A stretch of 64,000 nucleotides of DNA, taken from positions 124,001 to 188,000 of the forward strand of contig ONBH01000001.1 of NCBI GenBank assembly GCA_900316005.1, given 5' to 3'. Of the stretch, positions 15,755 through 24,866 are shown piece by piece (position 1 is the stretch's first letter; each line of letters opens with the position of its first letter). Both the position numbers and the translations under genes were made by a program. Below the pieces are notes generated by a model. That model searched no databases and was not told the DNA's origin. It saw only the letters and a program-made list of their open reading frames with translations. The DNA is from an uncultured Bacteroidales bacterium. GTDB lineage: Bacteria > Bacteroidota > Bacteroidia > Bacteroidales > Paludibacteraceae.

Positions 15755-17068
15755 ATGGCGAATATTTTGGCGATAGTGGGTCGTCCCAATGTAGGGAAAT
15801 CGACTCTGTTTAACAGGCTGACACAGACACGTCGAGCCATTGTGAATGACACGGCAGGCACAACCCGTGACCGTCAGTATGGTCACGCAGAGTGGTGTGG
15901 CAAACCATTCTCCGTTATTGACACGGGCGGATGGGTGGTCAATTCCGACGATACCTTTGAGTCGGAGATAAACCGTCAGGTAAATCTGGCCATCAAGGAG
16001 GCAGATGTAGTACTGCTGGTGGTGGATGTGAATGAAGGCGTTACGCAGTTTGACATGGAAGTGGCACACCTATTGCGCCAGAGCAAGAAACCAACGGTCT
16101 TAGCCGTGAACAAAGTAGATACCTTTGACCGCCAGTACGGCGCGCCGGAGTTCTACAAGTTGGGGCTGGGCGAACCGTTTATTCTATCAGCAGAGAACGG
16201 CTTGGGAACAGGCGACCTGCTGGACGAGATCTGCTCGCGCTTCCGTAAGGATGAGACGGATGAGGTGATTGATGACCTGCCACGTTTTGCAATAGTGGGT
16301 CGTCCGAACGCCGGTAAGAGTTCGATACTGAATGCCTTCATCGGCGAGGAACGAACCATCGTAACGGATATCCCGGGCACGACACGCGATAGTATCTATA
16401 CCAAGTACAACAAATTCGGCAAGGAGTTTTACCTGGTGGACACAGCCGGTATCCGCAAGAAAGCTAAGGTCAACGAAGACTTGGAATACTACTCGGTAGT
16501 ACGTTCCATCCGCGCCATTGAGAATGCCGACGTATGCATCCTGATGATAGATGCCACCCGCGGTATCGAGTCGCAGGACCTGAATATCTACTCCCTGATT
16601 CAGAAGAACAAAAAAGGTTTGGTGGTCTGCGTGAATAAATGGGATTTAGTGGACAGCAAGACAACGCAGGATATCAAAGCGTACGAGCATGCCATCCGCG
16701 ACCGTATTGCTCCGTTTACGGATTTCCCCATCATCTTCTGCTCCGCCCTGACCAAACAACGTATCTACAAGGTGATGGAAACGGCACTACACGTATATGA
16801 GAACAAGTTCCGCAAGGTACCTACGGCGCAACTAAACGAACGATTCTTACCCCTCATCGAGAATTATCCGCCACCGGCACTCAAGGGTAAGTACATCAAA
16901 ATCAAGTACTGCACCCAGTTGCCCAACACACAGGTACCGACTTTTGTGTTCTTTGCCAACCTACCGCAATACGTCAAGGAACCCTACCGCCGTTTCCTGG
17001 AGAACAAACTACGCGAGTGGTGGGATTTTAACGGAACGCCTGTTCAGCTGTTTATCAGAGCGAAATAG
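15755..17068 (+). CDS. der: Ribosome-assembly GTPase Der (EngA)
   Basis: 437 residues with two tandem GTPase domains: P-loops GRPNVGKST near residue 9 and GRPNAGKSS near 184, each with DTxG and NKxD motifs (NKVD, NKWD), and a C-terminal KH-like domain. This double domain is unique to Der, which is needed for 50S subunit maturation. ATG 15755 is used because it directly precedes the first P-loop strand; an upstream ATG at 15737 would lie in the repeat spacer. Confidence 0.95.
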   Translation: MANILAIVGRPNVGKSTLFNRLTQTRRAIVNDTAGTTRDRQYGHAEWCGKPFSVIDTGGWVVNSDDTFESEINRQVNLAIKEADVVLLVVDVNEGVTQFDMEVAHLLRQSKKPTVLAVNKVDTFDRQYGAPEFYKLGLGEPFILSAENGLGTGDLLDEICSRFRKDETDEVIDDLPRFAIVGRPNAGKSSILNAFIGEERTIVTDIPGTTRDSIYTKYNKFGKEFYLVDTAGIRKKAKVNEDLEYYSVVRSIRAIENADVCILMIDATRGIESQDLNIYSLIQKNKKGLVVCVNKWDLVDSKTTQDIKAYEHAIRDRIAPFTDFPIIFCSALTKQRIYKVMETALHVYENKFRKVPTAQLNERFLPLIENYPPPALKGKYIKIKYCTQLPNTQVPTFVFFANLPQYVKEPYRRFLENKLREWWDFNGTPVQLFIRAK

Positions 17069-17103
17069 TTGAAAATGGAGAATGGAAAATGGAGAATTGA
17101 AAA

Positions 17104-17577
17104 TTGAAAATATTAGGTTATACATATCATAAGGGTGCGTGGCACTTTACGATGAAGTGCGACTCGTCGCTACTGAATCAGAAGAAACCCTTTTTCCAGC
17201 CCGACTGGAGCGAGGATATGCGGTATTGCCGCTGCCAAGTAGCACGTATCAGTCGTTTGGGTAAGTGCATCGAAGCACGTTTTGCTCCGCGATACTATGA
17301 TGCCGTCGGCGTAGGTCTGAACTTCCGCGCCGAAGATATCATGGTTCGAAACTGGGCAGAGGGAACCGCATTCGACAATTCGCTATGCGTAGGCGACCTC
17401 CTGCCCGTAGAGGAAGGAGAAGATCTGAGCGCCCTGAATGATGCCATCGCTCGCGCCTCGGAAAAAGTGACGCTGAGAAACGGCGACCTGATATTTGTGG
17501 ATAGAGAAGAAGAGGCGTTGCCCATACAACGTGAACAAGTTATCGAAGAATCGCATTTATACTGCAAGATCAAATGA
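17104..17577 (+). CDS. Degenerate fumarylacetoacetate-hydrolase-like protein upstream of porU
   Basis: A 157-residue protein whose segment KKPFFQPDWSEDMRYCRC to RYYDAVGVGLNFRAED lines up with the FAH family. There the usual text is a YEVE-type strand carrying two metal-binding glutamates and later a DFTARD motif. Here the glutamate pair is replaced by cysteines in YCRCQV and the DFT motif by LNFRAED, and the protein is shorter than the usual 200 or more residues, so the metal site looks lost. From memory, a FAH-like gene also precedes porU in Porphyromonas gingivalis, so the position is conserved while catalysis probably is not. Its stop overlaps the porU start by four bases. Confidence 0.6.
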   Translation: MKILGYTYHKGAWHFTMKCDSSLLNQKKPFFQPDWSEDMRYCRCQVARISRLGKCIEARFAPRYYDAVGVGLNFRAEDIMVRNWAEGTAFDNSLCVGDLLPVEEGEDLSALNDAIARASEKVTLRNGDLIFVDREEEALPIQREQVIEESHLYCKIK

Positions 17578-20500
17578 AAGCGATGAAAACCATACACAGA
17601 ATGCTCATGGCGCTGGCGATTGCCGGTATAGGTATCGGCTCTGCACAAGCGCATAGTTATCGTCCGCACTCGGTGTTGCAAAGCGGCAATATAGTCAAAC
17701 TGCAGATTTCAGAAACGGGTCTGTACTGTCTGACCTACGATGAGATAGCAGCCCTCGGTCTCAAGCCCGAGCAGGTGCGCGTCTTGGGGTACGGCGGCGA
17801 ATTGCTGTCGCAGAACTTCACCCTGCCCCATTACGATGATGTACCATCGGTAGCATTCTATATGTATAAAGGAGCCGACAATGTGTTTAGTAGCGGAGAC
17901 TTCATTCTATTCTATGCAGTAGGCCCTGTGACCTGGCAGTACAAGAATGGCAGTTATGAGCACGTGCGAAATTGCTATGCCGACTATGGTTGCTATTTTC
18001 TGTCGGACGATGCAGGCGAACAACGTCTCATCCAGACCGAGTCCAACACACTCAGTCAGGACAACGCGTACCATGTACGCTTCATGGAGGACTACCGGTT
18101 GTACGAGCAGGATCAAGTAAACCTCTTGGACTACAACTACGGCAAGGACGGTGGCGGACGCGAATGGTACGGCGAGGCGTTGGAGTTTAACAAGACGCTG
18201 AACCTATCCAAGTTCACCTACCCCAACATCCGTACCGATAAGATGCTACGCTGCCGTGTTGATTTGGCGGTTCGTTCATCAGACGTGACCACCATTCAAC
18301 TCACAGCAGGCGACCAGACCCGCAATACCATGACCGCAGGTATCGACCCGAGTGACTTCTACACGATGGCAACCACAGCCGTTGCACGCGTCACCACCGG
18401 CATACCCGACAGCCAGACGCCGACCGTACAGCTGCAGTTGACCAATGCAGCCGCCAACCCAAAGGCATGGCTCAACTATATCGAACTGACGGCCGTTCGG
18501 GACTTGAGAATGGCAGAAAACCCGTTTTTCTTCCGCTATTCGCGCTACGAAGAGGACGAACCATTCGATATATTCGCCGAGCCAAAAGAGAATGTGGTCT
18601 ATTATCTGACCGGAACGACCGGCAGTACCGAGGTATGGAATATCACCAATCCCGTTGACATCCGACGCATGCCAACCTACATGAAAGGTGACACCCTGTG
18701 CTTTGTAGCTACGTCGGATAGTTTGGAGCAGTATGTGGCGGTTAACCCTACCGCCAGCGGAATGCGCAAAGCCACCTCGCTCGGCCGTATTGCCAACCAA
18801 GATTTGCATCGTCTGCAAGATATAGACTATGTGATTGTCACGCCCGCAGAGTTCTACGACCAAGCTCTTCGCCTGGCGCGTCTGCACGAGCAATACGACG
18901 GTATCACATGGGCAGTAGCAACCGATGAACAGGTCTATAACGAGTTCTCGTCGGGCACACCGGATGCCTCTGCGATACGATGGCTGATGAAAATGCTCTA
19001 CGACCGCGCAGAAGAGAATGAGTCGATCGAGCACCCCAAGAACCTGTTGCTATTCGGCGATGGTACGTTTGACAACCGCCAGTTGCTGACCACCTCCGGT
19101 AAGTCATGGCTGCTGACCTACGAAGCCGAGAACTCGACCGTTGAGACCAAGGCGTATGCGACAGACGACTACTTCGGATTCATGGAAGACAAAGACGGCC
19201 TCGTGGGTGCGTACTTCTACGACTCACGCGCCACGATGGAGATTGGCGTCGGTCGTCTGCCCGTCAAGAGTGCAGAAGAAGCCGAAAAAATGGTCACTAA
19301 GATAGAGAAGTTCCTCGCTAACAATAATAAAGGACGTTGGAAACAGGAGCTGTGCTTCCTGGCTGACGATGGTGATCATGGCCTGCATGTTAAGGTTGGT
19401 GATGCCGCCGGCGAACAGGTACGAATCGACAACCCCGACTTTATCGTCAATAAGATATATCTGGATGCCTACGTGCAGGAGGCGACCGCTTCTGGAGAAA
19501 GCTATCCGGTGGCGTATAACCAGTTTACGAACCTGCTGTCAAACGGCGTACTGCTGATGGACTATTCGGGGCATGGCAGCGCCCATAATATCTGTTCCGA
19601 AGGTTTCCTAACGTTGGCGGACCTGGAGGTGATGACCAATGAGAACCAGGGATTCTGGATGTTGGCTACCTGCAGTTTCTCACATTTCGACCGCGCAGAG
19701 GTTTCGGCAGGCGAAATGGCGGTACTGACGCCCAACGGCGGCGCCATAGGTGTGCTGTCGGCATGCCGAACGGTCTATGCCAGCATGAACGACGTCATCA
19801 ATCGTAACGTATGCGACACCCTCTTTGCGCATAGCGATCCGTTCACCTATCCGATGACGTTGGGTCAGGCTGTCTCATCCGCCAAAAACAAAACCGGAAA
19901 CGATGATAACAAAATGGCGTACGTTCTATTGGGCGACCCTGCTATCCGATTGCATTATCCCACGCAGTTTGAGGTGGTCACGACAACAGAGTTAGACACC
20001 CTGAATGCGCTCAGCAAACAGACCGTTCGCGGATTCATACGCGATGCCGATGGCGATACCGCCAAATACTTCAACGGCGTACTGGCTGTCACCATCTTCG
20101 ACAAGATGCAGCAGATAACCACCCGCGATAACGACGAGACAGACCCTAAAAAGAAGCAATACTATACCTACAACGACTATCCTAACCGCCTATTCCGAGG
20201 CGAAGCAGATGTCAAAAATGGCGAGTGGGAATACACCTTTATGCTGCCCAAAGATATTCACTATAACTACGGGAACGGACGCATCGTCTATTATGCCTAT
20301 GACACCATACACGGTGAGGGCGTAGGGCATAGTCATGATCTCGTCATTGGCGGTAGCAGTAATATCGTGCTGCAGGACGACAAGGGGCCAGACATCACAC
20401 TCTACCTCAATACGCCTTCCTTCAAGGACGGAATGACTACACACGAGACGCCGCATTTCTATGCTCGCCTGTACGATGATAACGGTATCAACACCGTTGG

Positions 20501-21023
20501 TAGCGGAATCGGGCATGATATTCTGCTGACCATCGATGAAGATGCCAAGCAGAACTACATCCTCAACGACTACTTCACCGCCGATCGTGGTACCTATCAG
20601 GCCGGCATGGTGTCGTACCGAATGGTCAAACAGAGTGCAGGCAACCACAGCCTGAGTTTCCGTGCGTGGGATTTGAATAACAATTCATCGACGGCTACAC
20701 TCAATTATACGGTAGATAATGAAATCAATCCGACCATCTTCAAGCTCATTACCTACCCCAACCCGGCTTCGCAGAACAGCGAGGTACGTTTCTTCCTGGA
20801 CACCGACCGCCCCGATGAGATGATGTACCTAACCATACGAATGACCGACCTGTCAGGACATCCGATCCATACCGCCGAGGAAGTGGAGATTGGGCCCGAC
20901 CGGATTTATACCCTGAACCTCAATAATTTAGGCATACCCGCCGGATTGTATGCCTACCGCATCACGATACATACGAACACCAGCGGGTCGTCAACGATAT
21001 CCGGCAAACTGATAGTTTATTAA
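17574..21023 (+). CDS. porU: PorU, type IX secretion system sortase (peptidase family C25)
   Basis: A 1149-residue exported protein with signal peptide (MLMALAIAGIGIGSAQA), a beta-rich N-terminal part and a gingipain-like C25 domain. The likely catalytic pair is His667 in YSGHGSAH and Cys700 in LATCSFSH, 33 residues apart as in P. gingivalis PorU as I remember it. The C-terminal domain begins with TYPNPASQNSEV, the usual sorting-domain start. PorU sits on the cell surface with PorV, removes the sorting domain of cargo proteins and attaches them to anionic LPS. ATG 17574 overlaps the upstream stop; ATG 17583 is an alternative. PorV follows after a repeat-filled spacer. Confidence 0.9.
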   Translation: MKAMKTIHRMLMALAIAGIGIGSAQAHSYRPHSVLQSGNIVKLQISETGLYCLTYDEIAALGLKPEQVRVLGYGGELLSQNFTLPHYDDVPSVAFYMYKGADNVFSSGDFILFYAVGPVTWQYKNGSYEHVRNCYADYGCYFLSDDAGEQRLIQTESNTLSQDNAYHVRFMEDYRLYEQDQVNLLDYNYGKDGGGREWYGEALEFNKTLNLSKFTYPNIRTDKMLRCRVDLAVRSSDVTTIQLTAGDQTRNTMTAGIDPSDFYTMATTAVARVTTGIPDSQTPTVQLQLTNAAANPKAWLNYIELTAVRDLRMAENPFFFRYSRYEEDEPFDIFAEPKENVVYYLTGTTGSTEVWNITNPVDIRRMPTYMKGDTLCFVATSDSLEQYVAVNPTASGMRKATSLGRIANQDLHRLQDIDYVIVTPAEFYDQALRLARLHEQYDGITWAVATDEQVYNEFSSGTPDASAIRWLMKMLYDRAEENESIEHPKNLLLFGDGTFDNRQLLTTSGKSWLLTYEAENSTVETKAYATDDYFGFMEDKDGLVGAYFYDSRATMEIGVGRLPVKSAEEAEKMVTKIEKFLANNNKGRWKQELCFLADDGDHGLHVKVGDAAGEQVRIDNPDFIVNKIYLDAYVQEATASGESYPVAYNQFTNLLSNGVLLMDYSGHGSAHNICSEGFLTLADLEVMTNENQGFWMLATCSFSHFDRAEVSAGEMAVLTPNGGAIGVLSACRTVYASMNDVINRNVCDTLFAHSDPFTYPMTLGQAVSSAKNKTGNDDNKMAYVLLGDPAIRLHYPTQFEVVTTTELDTLNALSKQTVRGFIRDADGDTAKYFNGVLAVTIFDKMQQITTRDNDETDPKKKQYYTYNDYPNRLFRGEADVKNGEWEYTFMLPKDIHYNYGNGRIVYYAYDTIHGEGVGHSHDLVIGGSSNIVLQDDKGPDITLYLNTPSFKDGMTTHETPHFYARLYDDNGINTVGSGIGHDILLTIDEDAKQNYILNDYFTADRGTYQAGMVSYRMVKQSAGNHSLSFRAWDLNNNSSTATLNYTVDNEINPTIFKLITYPNPASQNSEVRFFLDTDRPDEMMYLTIRMTDLSGHPIHTAEEVEIGPDRIYTLNLNNLGIPAGLYAYRITIHTNTSGSSTISGKLIVY

Positions 21024-21117
21024 TTGATAGTTGATAGTTGATAATTGATAGTTGATAATTGATAGTTGATAGTTGATAGTTGATAGTTGATAATTGATAT
21101 TTGATATTTAAAATTTG
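21022..21117. repeat. 7-bp-step repeat between porU and porV
   Basis: About thirteen steps of TTGATAG, TTGATAA and TTGATAT occupy the first half of the porU-porV spacer. The rest is A-rich leader before the porV start. Confidence 0.8.
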
Positions 21118-21196
21118 AACTGCCTATGAAGCATCTTTCAAAATGAATTTTTAGAAACGAATAAAAAAACAATTAATTAATAAAAAACAAACCAAA

Positions 21197-22432
21197 ATGA
21201 AAAAATTATTTATGCTTGTGGCAGTAGCCACAACATCGATGGCCGTGATGGCCACCAACCCGGTAGTTACGGCAATGCCTTCGCTCACGATCGCACCTGA
21301 CGCACACGCAGCAGGTATGGGTGACCTGGGTGCAGCAACGACTCCGGATTTCAACTCCCAACACTGGAATGCCGCCAAGTACGCCTTTATTGAGGACAGC
21401 CGTGGCGGTATTGTTGCCAGCTACACACCGTGGTTGCGTAGTTTGGTGGGAGATATTGACCTGGCTTACTTGTGTGGTTTCTACAAGTTTGACGACCTGC
21501 AGGCTATCTCGGCATCGTTCACCTATTTCTCAATGGGTGAGGTTCAGATGACCAACATCGAAGGAACCTTCCTACAAACGGCTCACCCCAATGAGTGGGC
21601 ACTGGATGTGGCTTATTCGCGTAAACTGCACGAGTATGTGAGTATGGCTGCCACACTACGTTTCATGTACAGCGACCTGAACAACGGCGCCAACTCATCG
21701 ACCGATGGTAGCCGCAACGAGCTCTATCCCGCATGGACGATGGCAGCAGATATCTCGCTGTACTATCGTCAGCCGATTGAGTTGCCGATGGGTGTAAGCC
21801 GCTTCGCATTGGGTTTCAACCTCAGCAACCTGGGTGGTAAGATGTCGTACGACAAGGGAAACACCTCAAACTTCATTCCCGCCAACCTGCGTCTGGGTGT
21901 CAGCTATGAGTTGCCCTTCGACAACTACAACCGCCTCATGGCCTCTGTAGAGTGCAACAAGATGTTGGTACCCACCACCAAGTCGCGTTACGCAACCGCA
22001 GGCGTTGACAAGACCACAACCAGCGACCTATACCCCGAAGGTGTTCCCCAATACTCGACCGAGGAATACTCCAAAGTATCGTCACCCAAGGGATGGTGGC
22101 AGTCGTTCGCTGACGCCCCGGGTTATACCAATGAAGACGGCAAACGCATCAGCAGCAGCATGGAAGAGTTCCAAGAGGTACAATGGGCAGTAGGTCTGGA
22201 GTACAGCTACGACCGTAAGTTCTTTGGCCGCGTAGGTTACAGCCACGAGAACTACTACAAAGGCAACCGTCGCTACGTAACGTTAGGTGCCGGTTTTGCA
22301 TTGTCGATTGTACGTTTGGATATCTCGTACTGCATTGCAACCGCCTCTACGAACCCCCTGAATAACACCATGCGTTTCACGCTGGGCTTCGACCTGGCCG
22401 GCATCAAAGACTTGGTGAACAACAAGAAGTAA
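21197..22432 (+). CDS. porV: PorV, type IX secretion outer-membrane shuttle protein
   Basis: A 411-residue protein with a signal peptide (to about residue 20) and a FadL-like barrel: PSLTIAPDAHAAGMGDLGAAT near the N-terminus and repeated strands ending in an aromatic-rich C-terminus. PorV (also called LptO) collects cargo from the translocon and brings it to PorU. The order FAH-like, porU, porV, ispF is the one I know from P. gingivalis. Its stop and the ispF ATG share bases (TAATG). Confidence 0.9.
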   Translation: MKKLFMLVAVATTSMAVMATNPVVTAMPSLTIAPDAHAAGMGDLGAATTPDFNSQHWNAAKYAFIEDSRGGIVASYTPWLRSLVGDIDLAYLCGFYKFDDLQAISASFTYFSMGEVQMTNIEGTFLQTAHPNEWALDVAYSRKLHEYVSMAATLRFMYSDLNNGANSSTDGSRNELYPAWTMAADISLYYRQPIELPMGVSRFALGFNLSNLGGKMSYDKGNTSNFIPANLRLGVSYELPFDNYNRLMASVECNKMLVPTTKSRYATAGVDKTTTSDLYPEGVPQYSTEEYSKVSSPKGWWQSFADAPGYTNEDGKRISSSMEEFQEVQWAVGLEYSYDRKFFGRVGYSHENYYKGNRRYVTLGAGFALSIVRLDISYCIATASTNPLNNTMRFTLGFDLAGIKDLVNNKK

Positions 22433-22911
22433 TGCGCATCGGATTCGGATATGACGTACACGCTTTCACCCCGGGCCGCCCCTTGTGGCTCGGGGGGATA
22501 GCGGTACCGCACACACAAGGATTACTCGGGCACTCGGATGCCGACGTAGCCATCCATGCCCTCTGCGATGCACTCTTGGGTGCAGCAGCATTACGCGACA
22601 TCGGGTACCACTTTCCGGATACCAAAGGCAACGAATACGAGGGTATCGACTCCAAGATACTACTGCGCCGCACGATGGAGATGCTGCGGAATAAGGGCTA
22701 CGAATTAGGAAATTGCGACCTGACTATTTGTGCGCAAGCACCCAAACTCAAAGACCATATTGAAGCCATGCGGCTATGCCTGGCGGAAACGATGGGCGTG
22801 GATGTAAGGCGTGTTTCCGTCAAGGCAACCACGACCGAACACCTCGGTTTTGTCGGACGCGAAGAAGGCATTGCGGCACAAGCCGTTGTACTGATAGAAG
22901 AACAAGCATGA
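22432..22911 (+). CDS. ispF: 2-C-methyl-D-erythritol 2,4-cyclodiphosphate synthase
   Basis: A 159-residue protein with all IspF marks: GFGYDVHAF at the start (metal ligands Asp and His), GHSDADVAIHALCDALLGA, RDIGYHFPDT and the closing KATTTEHLGFVGREEGI. It makes the cyclic diphosphate intermediate of the non-mevalonate isoprenoid pathway. It is translationally coupled to porV on one side and to a small secreted protein gene on the other. Confidence 0.97.
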   Translation: MRIGFGYDVHAFTPGRPLWLGGIAVPHTQGLLGHSDADVAIHALCDALLGAAALRDIGYHFPDTKGNEYEGIDSKILLRRTMEMLRNKGYELGNCDLTICAQAPKLKDHIEAMRLCLAETMGVDVRRVSVKATTTEHLGFVGREEGIAAQAVVLIEEQA

Positions 22912-23210
22912 AAACAACAATAGTAGCAATAGGACTTCTGCTCATAGGAGCCTTTACGACTGTTTCGGCCAACGAGACAAGCGTAAGCTGCGACACGCTC
23001 AAGAGAGGTGATAGCATCATGGTCATTACCACGGCCTGCGCGCCCATATGTTCATCGGTCGTACAGGTGTATAACACGAGCGGTAAGTACCTCGGGCAAA
23101 TGATGCCACCCTATGACAAGGCAGTATTTCCGGAGGCATATATCGAAGAGGGCCAGTTACGCTGGCGCGACAATACAGAAGCGATACTGGATGAGAATGA
23201 AAAACGTTAA
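22908..23210 (+). CDS. Small secreted protein of unknown function
   Basis: 100 residues with a signal peptide (to VSANE) and a mature part of about 80 residues containing SIMVITTACAPICSSVVQVY. This stretch recalls the C-terminal part of DUF3256 proteins, which I remember near porV in related genomes, but the protein is too short to be a complete member. ATG overlaps the ispF stop by four bases, and its 3' end overlaps aroK by 14 bases. No function can be given. Confidence 0.6.
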   Translation: MKTTIVAIGLLLIGAFTTVSANETSVSCDTLKRGDSIMVITTACAPICSSVVQVYNTSGKYLGQMMPPYDKAVFPEAYIEEGQLRWRDNTEAILDENEKR

Positions 23211-23745
23211 AGGACCATTGTACCTCATCGGATATATGGGGGCAGGAAAGACAACCGTGGGCAGACTGTTGGCAGAGCGATTGGGCTGGCATTTTGTGGA
23301 CCTTGATGATGCCTTCCGCGAGATTCACGGCCTATCAACCGCCGATTATATCCGCCAGTATGGCATTGAGGCCTTCCGCCGTAAGGAGAAGTATGTGTTA
23401 GAAGATCTCGCTGACGCAGCACCATTCGACAACGTCGTATATGCCACCGGAGGCGGCTATCCGTGCTGGGAAGACAATATGGAGTGCCTGCAGGAGTTGG
23501 GAACATCGGTGTATCTGCGTTGGGAGGTCCAAGACCTGGCCAAACGCCTAATGCTAACCGACCTAAGCGAACGCCCCATTCTACAAGGCCGTACGGAAGA
23601 AGAGTTGATAGAATTCATCCGCCCGCAGTTAGAGGCACGTGAAGTATTCTATACCCTTGCCGACCATACGCTTGACGCCCCGGGATTCCGCGAAGATGCC
23701 GATCAAATTATGGCAGATCAACTTTTCGCCCTCGTGCGCGCGTGA
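23197..23745 (+). CDS. aroK: Shikimate kinase
   Basis: 182 residues: Walker A GYMGAGKTTVG, then DLDDAFREIHGLSTADYI (shikimate-binding Asp), an R-xx-E pair in EAFRRKEKYVLEDL, ATGGGYPCW (GGG loop) and an ERPIL lid. Phosphorylates shikimate in aromatic amino acid synthesis. ATG 23197 is preferred; ATG 23191 would add two residues. It starts inside the end of the small secreted-protein gene. Confidence 0.92.
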   Translation: MKNVKGPLYLIGYMGAGKTTVGRLLAERLGWHFVDLDDAFREIHGLSTADYIRQYGIEAFRRKEKYVLEDLADAAPFDNVVYATGGGYPCWEDNMECLQELGTSVYLRWEVQDLAKRLMLTDLSERPILQGRTEEELIEFIRPQLEAREVFYTLADHTLDAPGFREDADQIMADQLFALVRA

Positions 23746-23792
23746 TATATATTAAGGTACCAACGACTAAAGACTAACGACAAACGACAAAC

Positions 23793-24233
23793 ATGACAAT
23801 CAACGAAATACAAGACGAAATCATCGATACCTTCTCCGCTTTTGACGACTGGATGGATCGTTACAGCCTGCTGATAGACGAGGGTAACAGTCTGCCGGCT
23901 ATGCCCGAAGAGGACAAGAACGAGAAGAATCTGATTGACGGATGTCAGTCAAAAGTATGGTTTACCGCCGAATTGCAAGATGCAGGCGACGGACAGAAAC
24001 GCGTCATCTACCATGGTGACAGCGACGCTATTTTGGTAAAGGGCATTGTAGCCCTTTTGATTCGTGTGCTCTCAGGGCACACACCAAAAGAAATCGTCGA
24101 TGCAGATTTATACTTCATCGACGATATTCAATTACGGGAGCATCTCTCCCCCACCCGTAGCAACGGGCTGAGCGCTATGCTCAAACAAATGCGCTTATTC
24201 GCACTCGCGTACCAAGCCGTCAGCGAACACTAA
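23793..24233 (+). CDS. sufE: SufE-family sulfur acceptor
   Basis: 146 residues with the catalytic cysteine in GCQSKVW at about residue 51, the usual KGIVALLIRVLSGHTPKEI helix and a closing LSPTRSNGLSAMLKQM. SufE takes sulfur from the cysteine desulfurase SufS for Fe-S cluster assembly. No suf partner is in the window. The last 39 bases overlap the 3' end of the convergent ABC ATPase gene. A short spacer of CGACAAA-type steps precedes it. Confidence 0.93.
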   Translation: MTINEIQDEIIDTFSAFDDWMDRYSLLIDEGNSLPAMPEEDKNEKNLIDGCQSKVWFTAELQDAGDGQKRVIYHGDSDAILVKGIVALLIRVLSGHTPKEIVDADLYFIDDIQLREHLSPTRSNGLSAMLKQMRLFALAYQAVSEH

Positions 24234-24860
24234 CTTGCGCCCCGGGAATAACTCCGGCCACAGGGGATTGTGGGTGGACATGATTACTGTCATGCCCGCT
24301 TTGCTGATGCTGTATAGCAACTCCATGATCTCGCGGGCAGTATCAGCATCCAGGTTACCGGTCGGTTCGTCTGCCAGGATAACTTCGGGCGAGTTTAGCA
24401 GCGCGCGCGCTATAACGACACGCTGCTGTTCGCCGCCACTCAATTGGTAAGGCATCTTATAGACCTTGTCCTGCATACCGACCTGTTCCAGGATATTGAG
24501 GATATGATTTTTCATCACCTTATTGTCTTTCCATCCCGTAGCACGCAACACAAAAAGCAAGTTTTCCTCTACGTTGCGGTCCATGAGCAGTTGGAAATCC
24601 TGGAACACCACGCCTATCTTACGGCGCAGATACGGAATCTGACGTCGCGGTATGCTGCGCAGGTCGTATTCCAAGAAGTGTGCCTCGCCATCATAAACAG
24701 GAAGTTCGGCATAGAAAGTCTTCATCAGTGACGACTTACCGCTACCTACCCTGCCCAATAGATACACCATGTCGCCGGCATTGACCTCCAGCGTAACATC
24801 GTGCAGCACAATCTGCTCGGCCTGACGCACCTCCACCTTATCGTATTTGACCAGAGCCAT
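24195..24860 (-). CDS. ftsE: ABC ATPase, FtsE-like
   Basis: 221 residues with Walker A GRVGSGKSS, the signature LSGGEQQRV, Walker B VILADEPTGNLD and the switch His in STHNP. The DEPTGNLD form, the gap before Walker A and the length match FtsE, which with FtsX controls peptidoglycan hydrolases at the septum. No ftsX is adjacent, so another FtsE-like or LolD-like ATPase is possible. It follows a DUF349 gene by six bases and ends 39 bases inside sufE on the other strand. Confidence 0.75.
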   Translation of the reverse strand: MALVKYDKVEVRQAEQIVLHDVTLEVNAGDMVYLLGRVGSGKSSLMKTFYAELPVYDGEAHFLEYDLRSIPRRQIPYLRRKIGVVFQDFQLLMDRNVEENLLFVLRATGWKDNKVMKNHILNILEQVGMQDKVYKMPYQLSGGEQQRVVIARALLNSPEVILADEPTGNLDADTAREIMELLYSISKAGMTVIMSTHNPLWPELFPGRKLVFADGLVRECE

Positions 24861-24866
24861 GCGAGT

